Origin: Verrucomicrobiota bacterium | Lineage (GTDB): Bacteria > Verrucomicrobiota > Verrucomicrobiia > Opitutales > Opitutaceae | DNA length: 64,000 nt | Assembly (NCBI GenBank): GCA_023399155.1 | Contig: JAEWQP010000011.1 | Location: forward strand, 124,001-188,000 | Reading direction: 5' to 3' | Part shown: positions 46,832 to 56,351 of the stretch, piece after piece | Layout of the letters: every line of letters begins with the position of its first letter | How positions within the stretch are numbered: the stretch's first letter is position 1 | The notes under the pieces: generated by a model | Told to the model about the DNA's origin: nothing | Seen by the model: the letters and a program-made list of their open reading frames with translations, nothing else | Database searches by the model: none | Made by a program: the position numbers and the translations under genes

Positions 46832-47848
46832 ATGAAACCACGGACCTATCTGAAGCTGACTGCAGGGCTCCTGCTGTTTGGGACGCTCGTGGTGATCGCA
46901 GATGTCGGCGAGATAGTTGCTACGCTGAAGAAGGTCAGCTTGGTTTGGTTTGTTCTCGGAACGGGGTTGGTTGTCCTCGACCAAGCGTTCATGGGCGCGA
47001 AATGGAACATTCTGCTGCGCGCGCTGGGGGTGCGGCCTCCCTTTTTTGCAGCGATCATCGCGTACTTTCGCGGAGGTGCCTTCAAGTACATCGTTCCATC
47101 GACCATCGGGATCGATGGATACAAGGTGTACTACATCGCGAAACGACATGGTTCGAGGGCGGATGTGTTGGCCAGCGTTCTGGTGGAGCGGTTCTTCGGG
47201 GCGATCTCCTCGCTGCTTTTCGTAACGTTGTCGGTCTACTTCGTGGTTCGGGAACTTGGGGTCGTCGAGCATTCGCAGCTTGTGGCGCTTTGTGTCCTTG
47301 GATTCGTGCTCGGGATCCTCGGGGTGGGTGTTCTATTCGCGCTCATGGGACGGATCGATGAGGTCCTGGAGTGGAAAATCGTGCCGCGAGCGATGGCACG
47401 GCGTCTTCGGAATACGTTTGGCTCGATCGCATCCTTTCGGCGCAAGCGGGGCTCCCTGGTATCCTATCTCGCGCTTTCAGTCTTCGAGAAGGTGTTCTAC
47501 GGAATGACGATCTACACGTGCGTCCGGTCGCTTGGGGGCGAAGGAATCCCGTTGGTTTACGTGGTGGCGGCGACACCAATCATGGCATTGCTGGAGCGGA
47601 TTCCGATCTCCGTCTCCTCGCTGGGGGTGCGTGAGGGTATTTTCGTCACCATGCTGCTTCCGTTCGGAGTGGAGGCCGCGCAATCCCTCGCCGTCGCCGT
47701 CGTGCTTCGCACGATGGAGGCGGTGCAGATCGGCATCATGTGTTTCGTATGGTTTGTCGGCGACAAGGAAGATGCGAACGCGGGGGCCATTCAGGACGTG
47801 CTCAGTTCGACGCGCCCGAGCACCGCTGAGCGCTCGCAGACCCGGTGA
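46832..47848 (+). CDS. YbhN/LPG-synthase-TM family membrane protein (UPF0104)
   Basis: A 338-residue protein with about eight transmembrane helices. The segments YFRGGAFKYIVPSTIGIDGYKVYYIAKRHG and LERIPISVSSLGVREGIFVTML are the conserved motifs of the lysylphosphatidylglycerol synthase TM region family (YbhN, AglD-like). The family includes flippase-like or glycan-associated proteins; no MprF catalytic domain is present. It is the only plus-strand gene in the polysaccharide region and overlaps the convergent sulfotransferase gene by 47 bases. Confidence 0.88.
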   Translation: MKPRTYLKLTAGLLLFGTLVVIADVGEIVATLKKVSLVWFVLGTGLVVLDQAFMGAKWNILLRALGVRPPFFAAIIAYFRGGAFKYIVPSTIGIDGYKVYYIAKRHGSRADVLASVLVERFFGAISSLLFVTLSVYFVVRELGVVEHSQLVALCVLGFVLGILGVGVLFALMGRIDEVLEWKIVPRAMARRLRNTFGSIASFRRKRGSLVSYLALSVFEKVFYGMTIYTCVRSLGGEGIPLVYVVAATPIMALLERIPISVSSLGVREGIFVTMLLPFGVEAAQSLAVAVVLRTMEAVQIGIMCFVWFVGDKEDANAGAIQDVLSSTRPSTAERSQTR

Positions 47849-48851
47849 CGCGACCGATCAGGCGAAGCACCGCCCGCCTCGTTTTGATCGTCGTCAGGTT
47901 GAGAAATTCGCGCTGGCCCTGGATATCGCGGGCCCTGGACTTGAGACGTCGAATCGGTGAGCTGATCCATTGGATGAAGGCGATGCGGGCGGGCGAAAGC
48001 GCACGCCCGTCCGACACTGTTTCGTAGCCGTTCGCGCGGAGGCAGTCGAAGGCAGCCACCTCGAACTCCGCCAGTTGACTCGGGCTCATGGCCGTTCGCC
48101 ACTTGTCCTTGTTGTCGGAAAGGACCCGGTGATGCAGGTTCGCGGAGTTTACCGCATCGGTGACGTAGCGACTCTTGTTCTCGAAGAAGCGAAGCATTCG
48201 GTCGGAGAAGGAAACGTCGAGCGTGTCGCAGATCGAGCGTAGCGTGGTCTCGGGTTCCGCGAGCAGGTCTTCATAGCGAACTTGCACAAATCTGCGCGGA
48301 TCCCAGTTGTCTCTCACGCGCTGCATCTCATTGACGTAGTCGCGCCAGAGACGGGCGGCAGCGTAGAACGACTTTGGCCCCATGCGCGCCTTCAGGAGTG
48401 ACAGCGCGACATCGCGCCCATCCCGGAGTATGTGGACCACCTTCGCCTCAGGGAAGCACTCCTTGACGGCACGCCAGTAGAACACGTGCCCCGGAGACTT
48501 CTCGCCCCAGTGAGTGACCGGTCGACCCTGGGCGGTCGCCAGGATCAACGCCTCGACAGCTCCACCGAACCCCGGCCTGGAAAGGAGGGACGCAGCGTCC
48601 CGCAGTGTCGGCTTCGGTTCCCAATACCCGATGATGCGCGTGGCGAGCATGTCTCGCAGCAGCACTGTCTGGTTCTCGCGGAGGGAGAGATCGCCGTAGC
48701 GAAAGCGTGACGACCAGAACATCTTGAAGAGCAGTGACTCCTGCGGAACGACGATGCTCTCGTGGTGGGCAAGCATCCGGCTCAGCAGGGACGTGCCAGA
48801 ACGAGGGCTTCCAAAGATGAAGAACGGTTGAGGCTTCGTGGGGGAGCTCAT
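47802..48851 (-). CDS. sulfotransferase
   Basis: A 349-residue PAPS-dependent sulfotransferase. The 5'-phosphosulfate loop is FGSPRSGTSLLSRML (about 13-27), the 3'-phosphate motif is VVHILRDGRDVALSLL (about 130-145), and a further loop RYEDLLAEPETTL is typical of the family. It transfers sulfate to a hydroxyl group, most likely of the surface polysaccharide or its lipid-linked precursor. It follows the DUF5060 hydrolase gene by 24 bases. The last 15 codons overlap the convergent ybhN-like gene. Confidence 0.9.
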   Translation of the reverse strand: MSSPTKPQPFFIFGSPRSGTSLLSRMLAHHESIVVPQESLLFKMFWSSRFRYGDLSLRENQTVLLRDMLATRIIGYWEPKPTLRDAASLLSRPGFGGAVEALILATAQGRPVTHWGEKSPGHVFYWRAVKECFPEAKVVHILRDGRDVALSLLKARMGPKSFYAAARLWRDYVNEMQRVRDNWDPRRFVQVRYEDLLAEPETTLRSICDTLDVSFSDRMLRFFENKSRYVTDAVNSANLHHRVLSDNKDKWRTAMSPSQLAEFEVAAFDCLRANGYETVSDGRALSPARIAFIQWISSPIRRLKSRARDIQGQREFLNLTTIKTRRAVLRLIGRVTGSASAQRCSGASN

Positions 48852-48875
48852 AGGTCAAGGGAACGTGATGCGCGG

Positions 48876-50618
48876 TCAAAGCGACTGCGCTGCCGGGACG
48901 TCGATCTGGCCCTCCGGGGCCGAGGGCGTCGTTATCTTGTCGGACCGCACGATCCGAAGCACGATGTCTTCGTCGAAGGCGGGATGATCAAGCACCACGG
49001 GTGACCCATCGGTGGAGAGCGGCAGAACGAGCGGGCTCGCGTCGACCGCAGGGTCGTGCCAGCTGGCAAGGTACTCGCCTGCGGGCAGCCCGAGTGATGT
49101 GCGCCCGGGCCCGGTCTTTCCAAGAAAGTAGCCGATATATGCATCGCCCTTCTTGCTGCGGAGACTGCCTTCGGCAGGGCCGGCGATCACCGTATCGGAG
49201 TCAGGATCCATCTCGTTGATCGAGACCGGGAGGCTGCCCAGCATTCTGCGCAGTCGCATCTGGTCGCCCATGACAGCCAGTACAGCGTCGTTCGGTGGAG
49301 TCGCTATGTCGAGCCAGGTTGCCTGCGAGGAACCGCATCCGCCATGCGTGAAGGCCCGCCAGAATGTGCGGCGGTAAGAAAGGCGTGCCTTGGGATCGCG
49401 TATGACCGAGTCCATCCAGAGACGCCCCTCGACTGCGGGATCGAGCCCTCGGACCAGCTCGTTCATGATCACGGGCCGGTCGAATTCGGGACGCGGGAAC
49501 TCATTGGCCTGATGCAGCAGGCCGATCTCGACGTCGGTCATCTCCCAGATTCCCTCGGACAATCCAATTGGAAGGCCATACGGATCGTACCGGCGAATCC
49601 ATGGAACGTAGTGCCGGTTGGCCCTGAGCACGAACGCGGCTCCATCGTTTGGCCGGTGTTCCATCTCGTTGCCCAGTTCCCAATAAACATTGTAGAATCC
49701 ACTGAAGCGGGCGACCAGTGTTCGAAGGTAGTTTTCCTTGGCGGCCGCATCACCATCCGCCCAGACGTTGAAAACCTGTTTCCTCCCATCCGTTTCCCGC
49801 ACGAAAGGCGCACCCCGTTTGCGAGACCAGGTATCGAACATGTTGATATGACAGTAGATCCCGCGCTCGCCAGCCCGCCTCACCACCCACTCGGCGCGCC
49901 GGATCCATTCCAGGTCCCAGGAGACACGATCATCCTCCAGAGGGAAGAGCGCCATCTTCAGGAGGATTCCATTGTGTCCAAACCCCTTGAGAAGGTCGAG
50001 TTGTCGCACGATCTGCTCATCCGAGAGGTGCAGCGCGCTATCAGAGCCGCCCTTCGCGGGCGGTCCGTAATAGTCCGGCCTCATCCAATGCGCGCCGAAC
50101 CAATAGTGGGGGGTGCCGTCGTCATGCGCGAGGTAACGCGGATTGTTTCGGTCGACGCGCACATGCCCGTGCCGCAAGGGAACTGTGTTGGGCCAGCTCC
50201 TGAAGGAGCCGCGTTTGGAGTCTCCGTTGAGCGTTGCGTCGAAGGTCCATTCGCCCTCGGTCGCCGTCATGAAGCGCGCGCGCCACGTGGTTTCCCCGTC
50301 ATGGAACGCTTCCACGGAGTATGAGTGGTCTCCCTGGCTGAAGCGGACGGGCAGGAAGAAGCCGAACGGGTTCCCTGGGATGTCGTGGATCTCGAATGAG
50401 ATCTCGAATGTATCATAAACCTCCACGTCGCCTTGGGGCATGGCTGAGACGAGCCGCGCCTCGGAAGTGCTCACAGGGATCAAGTCATCCTGCGATTTCC
50501 AGGTGAACGCCGCCAGCGCTGCAAGGGCGGCGGCGACGACCACTACCCACGAGGTGTTGTTTCGCATCGAGCCGTGGGACTTGCCTGATGAAAACGGGGG
50601 AGTTTCGTGGGTGGTCAT
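48876..50618 (-). CDS. membrane-anchored glycoside hydrolase with DUF5060 domain
   Basis: A 580-residue protein with one N-terminal helix (about 22-40) as anchor or signal. A DUF5060 beta-sandwich (about 55-135; VEVYDTFEISFEIHDIPGNPF, WRARFMTATEGEWTFDATL) precedes a TIM-barrel (about 150-450) with YWELGNEME, whose Glu is the likely acid/base, and PVIMNELVRG, whose Glu may be the nucleophile. A C-terminal beta domain (about 480-565) resembles putative collagen-binding or galactose-oxidase-like modules of the family. It should cut a polysaccharide outside the membrane, perhaps trimming the product of this locus. Confidence 0.8.
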   Translation of the reverse strand: MTTHETPPFSSGKSHGSMRNNTSWVVVVAAALAALAAFTWKSQDDLIPVSTSEARLVSAMPQGDVEVYDTFEISFEIHDIPGNPFGFFLPVRFSQGDHSYSVEAFHDGETTWRARFMTATEGEWTFDATLNGDSKRGSFRSWPNTVPLRHGHVRVDRNNPRYLAHDDGTPHYWFGAHWMRPDYYGPPAKGGSDSALHLSDEQIVRQLDLLKGFGHNGILLKMALFPLEDDRVSWDLEWIRRAEWVVRRAGERGIYCHINMFDTWSRKRGAPFVRETDGRKQVFNVWADGDAAAKENYLRTLVARFSGFYNVYWELGNEMEHRPNDGAAFVLRANRHYVPWIRRYDPYGLPIGLSEGIWEMTDVEIGLLHQANEFPRPEFDRPVIMNELVRGLDPAVEGRLWMDSVIRDPKARLSYRRTFWRAFTHGGCGSSQATWLDIATPPNDAVLAVMGDQMRLRRMLGSLPVSINEMDPDSDTVIAGPAEGSLRSKKGDAYIGYFLGKTGPGRTSLGLPAGEYLASWHDPAVDASPLVLPLSTDGSPVVLDHPAFDEDIVLRIVRSDKITTPSAPEGQIDVPAAQSL

Positions 50619-50676
50619 CCGTGTCTTCGCTGGATGCGTGGGGAGGGCGCGGCGCGTCTGTGCGTGAGATCCAGCC

Positions 50677-51687
50677 CTATTTCGCCGCGAGATGGCCGTT
50701 CGCGGTGTACCAGGCGACCGTCTGTTTCAGTCCATCACACAATGCGATCTGCGGTGAGTAGCCGAGAACGGCTCGCGCATGGCTTCCGTCGAAGTAGCGG
50801 TTGTTGGTGAAGAAGCGAACTCGTCGGGTGTGCAGCGGCGGTTCGATTCCCAGCGGCCGGCAGATGCCCTCACAGAGACGGGCGGCCACCAGCAGCGGCC
50901 GGAGCGGAAGTTTCCGGGTGGGCACGCGAACGCCCAGGCTGTGCGCGACCTCCTGCACAAGCGTGGACAACCGCACGGGTTCCATCCCGGCAAGGATGAA
51001 GATGCCGCCGACAGCATCGGGGTGCTCCCCGCACCGGATGAACCCCTCGACCAGATCATCAATGTACGCCGGATGAAACCATGCCTGGCCGTCGCCAATG
51101 GTGAACCAGCGTCCCGACTGGATGTGGCGGAACATCTTCAGCATCCGGGTATCACCAGGACCATACATGCTGCACGGGCGCATGATCACGGCAGGGAAGC
51201 CCATGCGCATCTCCTCCTGGAGCAGGAGATCGGCTTCGAGCTTGGTCTGCTGGTAGATGTCGCCGGGGTTGTACGGGGAGGATTCGCGACATGGGATCTC
51301 CTTCACGTCCCCGTGGACGCCGATCGTGGAGCAGTGCACGAATCTTCCGACATTGAATCGTCGCACCGCGGCGATGATGTTGCGAACGCCCTCGACGTTC
51401 ACTGCCCGGAAGTACGCATCCGTGGGCTTGGCGGATCGAAAGGGTGAGGCAAAGTTGTAGACGGTCGTCGACGTTTCCACCGCGCGAGCCACGTCTTCGG
51501 CAGACGTGATATCACCCGGGATGACTTCCGCTCCGGCGGACCGCAGGGCGGTCGCGTCGGATGTCGGTCGCACGAGGATGCGCACGCGCTTCCCTCGCTT
51601 GAGGAGCTCCCGAGTGAGCGCTCCGCCGGCGAAGCCGGTCGCACCGACGATGAGTATCACTTCGTGAGAGAGGGCGGGTCCTGGCAT
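50677..51687 (-). CDS. NAD-dependent epimerase/dehydratase (3-beta-HSD-like extended SDR)
   Basis: A 336-residue protein. The Rossmann motif is VGATGFAGGAL, the mid-domain motif is FVHCSTIGVHG, and the catalytic Tyr-x3-Lys is in DIYQQTKLEAD. Segments such as RPCSMYGPGDTRMLKMFRHI are typical of nucleotide-sugar or sterol/carotenoid-type oxidoreductases. The substrate is probably a nucleotide- or lipid-linked sugar by context. It lies between a GT4 gene and the DUF5060 hydrolase gene. Confidence 0.85.
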   Translation of the reverse strand: MPGPALSHEVILIVGATGFAGGALTRELLKRGKRVRILVRPTSDATALRSAGAEVIPGDITSAEDVARAVETSTTVYNFASPFRSAKPTDAYFRAVNVEGVRNIIAAVRRFNVGRFVHCSTIGVHGDVKEIPCRESSPYNPGDIYQQTKLEADLLLQEEMRMGFPAVIMRPCSMYGPGDTRMLKMFRHIQSGRWFTIGDGQAWFHPAYIDDLVEGFIRCGEHPDAVGGIFILAGMEPVRLSTLVQEVAHSLGVRVPTRKLPLRPLLVAARLCEGICRPLGIEPPLHTRRVRFFTNNRYFDGSHARAVLGYSPQIALCDGLKQTVAWYTANGHLAAK

Positions 51688-51709
51688 GGGTGTTGATCCG
51701 CGGATGCGG

Positions 51710-52918
51710 TCATCGAGTTGCAGAGACGTGCTCGTCGGATCCCTGGCCTCCCGCCGGAAGGCCTGGCGCGATCTGCATCAGACGTCCGTAGAACGCGCCC
51801 ACCTTTTGCTCGAATGCGGCGGGGGTGTATTCCGCTGCGACGCGCGCCCGCGCCTGCGCGGCCAGGCGGTCGCGCAGCGCCGCGTCCGACGTGATTTCCA
51901 TGAGTGCCCCGGCCATTGATTCCGGTGTGGGGTCCGCCAGAAGCGCGACGTCATCATCGAGCACCTGGAGATGCGTCGGCAGACGCGTCGCAAGCACGGG
52001 CCGGCCGGAGTCCAGGTACGAGTAAACCTTCATGGGCGTATTCGTCCCCTCCGTACGAGGTGAAACGAGCACGTCGGCCTGTTGGAGGTTCCAGTGGAGT
52101 TCCTCGAGCGGGCGTGGCCCGACGAACCGGACCCGCGAGGAGATGCGGAGTGCAGCCGCTCGCTGTTCGTAGTGCGCGATATGTCCGGCGGTTCCTCCGA
52201 TCAGGAGGAGATGTGCCATGGTCCCGCGGGTGACAGCCAGTGCAAACGAGTCGAGGAGCAGATCGATGCCCTGATATCGTTCGAGATTTCCGACATACAT
52301 CACGATGGGTCCCGTGATGGCGTGGATCTCACGAAAGTTCGGGCCGGTGGGCCCCGGCTGCAGGAGGCTGACGTCCTCGAGTCGCTGGATCAGGTGCTGC
52401 GGGGCTGCCTGGCGGGCGCGGTTCTCGAGCGCAGCGCAGACCGCCACAACGCCGCGGCTGCGACGTATGACTGCGTTCTCCATGTTCTCGAGGATCCGGA
52501 CCAACCACCGGGGCAGGTGCCACTTGGCCGCCGTCTGCTCCGCAAGCGACGAGTCCATGTCGTAGACGTAGGGTACTCGCAGCAGGGGTTGGAGGAACGC
52601 TGCGAGGAATGCGGATTCCTCCACGGCGTGGATAAGGTCGATGCGCTTCTTCCGGACGAGGCGGAATGCGCATAGCAACATCGCGAAATCGCAGGGGAGC
52701 TTCTTCCAGGACGGGCCCGGGGGGATGTTCCGGACCAGCGGGATTCGCGGAATTCGATGGAGTGTCACGCCGTCGATGTGGATCGGATCGCCTTCGTGGT
52801 AGACGAGGAGTTCGATGACGTGTCCCAGTCGGGCCAGCGATTCCACGAGCATCCTGACAGCGATCGGCGTGCCGCGCTGCTGGAAGAACGGCTGGGGAGC
52901 GAGAACCAGGATCCTCAT
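51710..52918 (-). CDS. GT4-like glycosyltransferase
   Basis: A 402-residue GT-B protein. The start ILVLAPQPFFQQRGTPIAVRML is a common GT4 acceptor-domain motif; the donor domain has VMYVGNLERYQGIDLLLDSF and SPRTEGTNTPMKVYSYLDSGRPVLAT, where the second acidic residue of the classical EX7E motif is replaced, as in the KIYxYLxSGxP subgroup. Its start overlaps the FAD oxidoreductase stop (ATGA). Sugar specificity is unknown. Confidence 0.85.
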   Translation of the reverse strand: MRILVLAPQPFFQQRGTPIAVRMLVESLARLGHVIELLVYHEGDPIHIDGVTLHRIPRIPLVRNIPPGPSWKKLPCDFAMLLCAFRLVRKKRIDLIHAVEESAFLAAFLQPLLRVPYVYDMDSSLAEQTAAKWHLPRWLVRILENMENAVIRRSRGVVAVCAALENRARQAAPQHLIQRLEDVSLLQPGPTGPNFREIHAITGPIVMYVGNLERYQGIDLLLDSFALAVTRGTMAHLLLIGGTAGHIAHYEQRAAALRISSRVRFVGPRPLEELHWNLQQADVLVSPRTEGTNTPMKVYSYLDSGRPVLATRLPTHLQVLDDDVALLADPTPESMAGALMEITSDAALRDRLAAQARARVAAEYTPAAFEQKVGAFYGRLMQIAPGLPAGGQGSDEHVSATR

Positions 52919-54276
52919 GTTTGACCACGGGGTGACGCCGGCAGCATGCGTTGAAGGCGCTTCTGGAATTGAAGGCGCGCCGCTTCGTCGACGATCCAGT
53001 CGACGCGACGTTCGAGGAGGTCTTCGGGATGGAGGACAGATTCCTCTGAGCAGAATGCTTTCAGCTCAGAGTCGCCGAGCGCCATCACGACTTCGGGATC
53101 GATGTAGGATGCGCGCGATGCGGTATCCGGAGCGAGATCGGCCACGTTTTTCGGGCCGAAGACGCGGTTGATCGAGGCAACGCTGAACCGTTGCGCGGTC
53201 GTGTATTTGATCCCGCACACGGAGAAGAGACCGGGTGTCTCGTGCGCGTGGAATACCGACCGATGGGCCATGTCAGCCTCGCCCGGACCGCGGGAAGGGA
53301 GCACGCCCGGTGTCACGCGGAGCACGTCTTCGCCGCGGATTCGCCAGTCGGGAATCGCTGCCTGGAGATCAGAAAGGAATTCGGCGACCATCGTTTCGGT
53401 CGGCTCACGGAGACCCTCCCAGGCGCGATGAACAGTGCCGACAAAGGTCAGGCCGCGCTGGTGCGGTGTCACAAAGTACATCCGACGGCCCTGCACGGCC
53501 ACCGCTGCGGCACTTGGCGGTGCGACACGCAGTAGCACGTTGAACGTGAGCGAAGGCGTCATCAGCCCGGGCTGGTCGGACCCGAATCGGGTGGCGACCT
53601 CGCGGCACCAGGACCCCGCGGCGTTGATCACGACGGGAGCGCGGAATACGCCCGCGTCGGTCGCGACACCGGCTACGCGTCCTCCTTCGCGAACGAGTTC
53701 TCGTGCCTCCATGTAGTTGAGCACGGATGCCCCGCAGCCCGCTGCCCACCGGAGCAGTTCGGCATGAAGCCGCTGGGGACTGAGTATCTGGCCGTCGTAC
53801 CACAGCCCCGCACCTCGCAGCCCGTCCCGCGGTACAGCAGGGAAGAGTCCGATCGTCTCCTCGCGGCTTAGCACGCGTCCGCCAGGGAGCGTGTCGGTGC
53901 GGGCAAAACGGTTGTTCAGGACGAGTGCGACGCGGAACGTGGACGGCCGCTTCAGCCCACGCCCGTACAGAGGCATGATGCAGGGCAGGCCCCGGCACAG
54001 GGGCGCAAACAGGCGCATGAACCAGTTGCGCTGCTCGATCGATTCGAAGAAACGCGGAAGATCCAGACTCTGCAGGTAGCGGAGCCCACCGTGCAGGATG
54101 CGCAGGCTGTTGAGGCTTGCTGCGCCGCCGAAGTCGTCCTTCTCGAGCAGGAGCGGCCGGAGGCCGCGGCGGGCAGCCTCGAGCGTGAGCATCATCCCGT
54201 AGATGCCTCCACCCACGACGATGAGATCGTGGCCTCGCTCCAATGCCGCCGTCACATGGCGCGGGAATCCGTTCAT
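52915..54276 (-). CDS. FAD-dependent oxidoreductase, glycerol-3-phosphate dehydrogenase (GlpD)-like
   Basis: A 453-residue DAO-fold protein. The FAD-binding motif is VVGGGIYGMMLTLEAARRG (about 19-37), followed by FGGAASLNSLRILHGGLRYLQ, which matches the GlpD signature HGGLRYL. The C-terminal extension of classical GlpD is shortened. Within a polysaccharide locus it may oxidise a polyol-phosphate or sugar-type hydroxyl rather than serve glycerol catabolism. The ATG at 54274-54276 overlaps the preceding gene's stop (ATGA), and its own stop overlaps the GT4 start, giving a three-gene coupled unit. Confidence 0.82.
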   Translation of the reverse strand: MNGFPRHVTAALERGHDLIVVGGGIYGMMLTLEAARRGLRPLLLEKDDFGGAASLNSLRILHGGLRYLQSLDLPRFFESIEQRNWFMRLFAPLCRGLPCIMPLYGRGLKRPSTFRVALVLNNRFARTDTLPGGRVLSREETIGLFPAVPRDGLRGAGLWYDGQILSPQRLHAELLRWAAGCGASVLNYMEARELVREGGRVAGVATDAGVFRAPVVINAAGSWCREVATRFGSDQPGLMTPSLTFNVLLRVAPPSAAAVAVQGRRMYFVTPHQRGLTFVGTVHRAWEGLREPTETMVAEFLSDLQAAIPDWRIRGEDVLRVTPGVLPSRGPGEADMAHRSVFHAHETPGLFSVCGIKYTTAQRFSVASINRVFGPKNVADLAPDTASRASYIDPEVVMALGDSELKAFCSEESVLHPEDLLERRVDWIVDEAARLQFQKRLQRMLPASPRGQT

Positions 54277-55055
54277 CGTTTCAACCGAATCGCGATCTGG
54301 CGTTGAAGGAAGCGAACCGGGCCGGACCGAACGCCCAGTGCGGGGGGACTGCCGCGCATGCTCCGGAGGGCGGTGCGTAGTGACCGGGCCGGATACGCGC
54401 GATCGAGCGGGCAATCGAGTGCAAAGACAAAGCGCCCTGCATCGCTTTCGGCCGCCTTGAGCTTCAAGGGATCCGTCCCGGGGAGCACGCGATGATGCTG
54501 GAAAAGCCGGGGTCGCGGCCATCCGTAGGGTCGGCCGGCATTATCGCCCAGGAAGGGCCGTTGCCGATCGGCGCTTGCGGCCACGATGCGGCCGCGGCGC
54601 CCCAGCCATTTGCCCACGCCCCAGGGGAGCACCGCGGTCCCTCCGGCGTCTTCCACGCAGTGGAGCGTCGTTTCAAGGTCCTGATCCTGCTGCAGGCGTG
54701 CCGGCGTCAGCAGCGAGAGGACTTCGATCCGTTCCGCCGTCACCAGCTGTTGCCCCGCCACGACGAGAAGGCGGTCGTCGAGCCACAGCGATTCGGCCTC
54801 GGCCGTTGGAGTGACGCGGGCGGGAGCGTCGCCCCCGCGCCAGCGGCGAAAGACATCCGCATCGGGCATCTCTGCGAGAAGCAGGACCGGAATCCCTGTG
54901 CCATGCGATGAAAAGTTGCGAAAGACCGCGGCGAGAAATCGCGATTCGTTGAACGTCGGGTGGACGTGGACATGCCCGTCGACGAGCAGGCGCGTCTGAC
55001 CCGCGGCATCGTCTGCTTCCAGTGCCAGCGGCATGGGCTCGGGTTGCACCGTCAT
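54273..55055 (-). CDS. uncharacterised PHP/amidohydrolase-like protein
   Basis: A 260-residue protein from the ATG at 55053-55055 (ATGs at 55103 and 55034 are alternatives). Near the N-terminus DGHVHVHPTF looks like the first metal-binding motif of PHP or amidohydrolase enzymes. Further segments (LPWGVGKWLGRRGRIV, GDNAGRP, VLPGTDPLKLKAAESDAGRFVFALD) could supply later metal-site or loop elements, but I cannot assign them with certainty. I do not recognise a named family. Translational coupling to the GlpD-like gene suggests the two act on one pathway, perhaps on a phosphorylated polyol or sugar. Confidence 0.6.
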   Translation of the reverse strand: MTVQPEPMPLALEADDAAGQTRLLVDGHVHVHPTFNESRFLAAVFRNFSSHGTGIPVLLLAEMPDADVFRRWRGGDAPARVTPTAEAESLWLDDRLLVVAGQQLVTAERIEVLSLLTPARLQQDQDLETTLHCVEDAGGTAVLPWGVGKWLGRRGRIVAASADRQRPFLGDNAGRPYGWPRPRLFQHHRVLPGTDPLKLKAAESDAGRFVFALDCPLDRAYPARSLRTALRSMRGSPPALGVRSGPVRFLQRQIAIRLKR

Positions 55056-55180
55056 GAAGCGGTCATGTGAGTGGGTGACTAAGGCCGCCCGAAAAGGCGT
55101 CATCGCGGCGACATGCGGGCGCGCGCCGGAATGAACGGCACTCAGCCCTGGCCGGGCGCATCGAGGTCGACCTGCGGCGT

Positions 55181-56257
55181 TCAGTCGTTCGCCGGTGAAG
55201 GGGCGTGCGCCGAACCCGCTCCAGCGGGAGGGCCGCCGTGAACCTTCCGTATCCGGTAGGGAGGCCGATCCTGGCTCTCGTGGTAGATGCGTATAAGAAG
55301 CTCCGATACGACGCCCATCATGAGGAGAACGACGGAGGTGATGAACATCATCATCGCGAAGAGAATGAAGATGTTGTTGTTGAGCCGCACGGGTTCGCCG
55401 AATTCCGTAAGGTAGCCGAATTTCTGCACGATGGCCAGGGCCACGGCGGCGAACGAGGTCATCAGGCTCATGGCGCCGAGCTTGCCGAAAAAGTACATCG
55501 GCTTCTGGCTGTAGTCGCCGAGGAACTTCGCGGTGAGGAGGTCGAGTAGCACCTTGAATGTGCGCTTCAACCCGTACTTCGTCTCGCCTGCAATGCGCGG
55601 GCGGTGATTGACCACGCGCTCGGTAATCCGCGCACCCTGCCGGCGGCAGATGTAGGGGAGAAAACGGTGCATCTCGCCATAGAGGCGCACGCCCTCGAGC
55701 GCCTCCCGGCGGAACGCCTTCAGTGTGCACCCGAAATCGTGGATGTCGTCGCACCACGTCAGCTTGCGAATGATACGGTTCGCAATCAGTGACGGCAGCT
55801 TCCGGCTCAGCCACTTGTCCTGCCGGTTCTTGCGCCATCCCGTCACGACATCCCATCCCGGACCCTCATCCAGCGCCGCGACCAGCCCCGGGATATCCGC
55901 AGGATCATTCTGGAGGTCACCGTCCATTGGGACGATCACACGCCCGCGCGCGTAGCGGAAACCCGCCGCCATCGCCGCCGACTGGCCAAAACTCCGCATG
56001 AACTCGATCACAGTGAATCGAGGATCGCCGGCAATGTGGACCTGCAATTGTGCGGCGGTTGCGTCGTCGCTGCCATCGTTGACGATGATGACTTCATACA
56101 GACGTTGCTCCTGGACGAGTACCCGCTTGAGCTGACGGATCAGCTCGGGGATGTTCTCCGCCTCATTTCGGACGGGCACGACGACCGTGATGTCCGACTT
56201 GCGATCGACGGTTTCAGCCTGGCGTCGGGCAGGATTCAGAACGGCAGCAGGGCTCAT
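55181..56257 (-). CDS. GT2 glycosyltransferase with two C-terminal helices (undecaprenyl-phosphate type)
   Basis: A 358-residue protein. The GT2 domain (about 22-240) starts TVVVPVRNEAENIPEL and has the nucleotide-binding MDGDLQNDPADIP motif. A pair of transmembrane helices (about 258-280 and 295-320) follows, as in GtrB/ArnC/DPM-like enzymes that move a sugar from a nucleotide to a polyprenyl phosphate at the inner face of the membrane. The downstream GT39-like gene product would be a natural user of such a lipid-linked sugar. Confidence 0.9.
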   Translation of the reverse strand: MSPAAVLNPARRQAETVDRKSDITVVVPVRNEAENIPELIRQLKRVLVQEQRLYEVIIVNDGSDDATAAQLQVHIAGDPRFTVIEFMRSFGQSAAMAAGFRYARGRVIVPMDGDLQNDPADIPGLVAALDEGPGWDVVTGWRKNRQDKWLSRKLPSLIANRIIRKLTWCDDIHDFGCTLKAFRREALEGVRLYGEMHRFLPYICRRQGARITERVVNHRPRIAGETKYGLKRTFKVLLDLLTAKFLGDYSQKPMYFFGKLGAMSLMTSFAAVALAIVQKFGYLTEFGEPVRLNNNIFILFAMMMFITSVVLLMMGVVSELLIRIYHESQDRPPYRIRKVHGGPPAGAGSAHAPSPAND

Positions 56258-56351
56258 GGGCGGCGCGGGTTTTCTTGAGCGAAGTCGGGGTTTACCAGCT
56301 GCGACGATTGAAGCGATTGGGGATGCGGGATAAAGGCCGAATGGACCTGAA

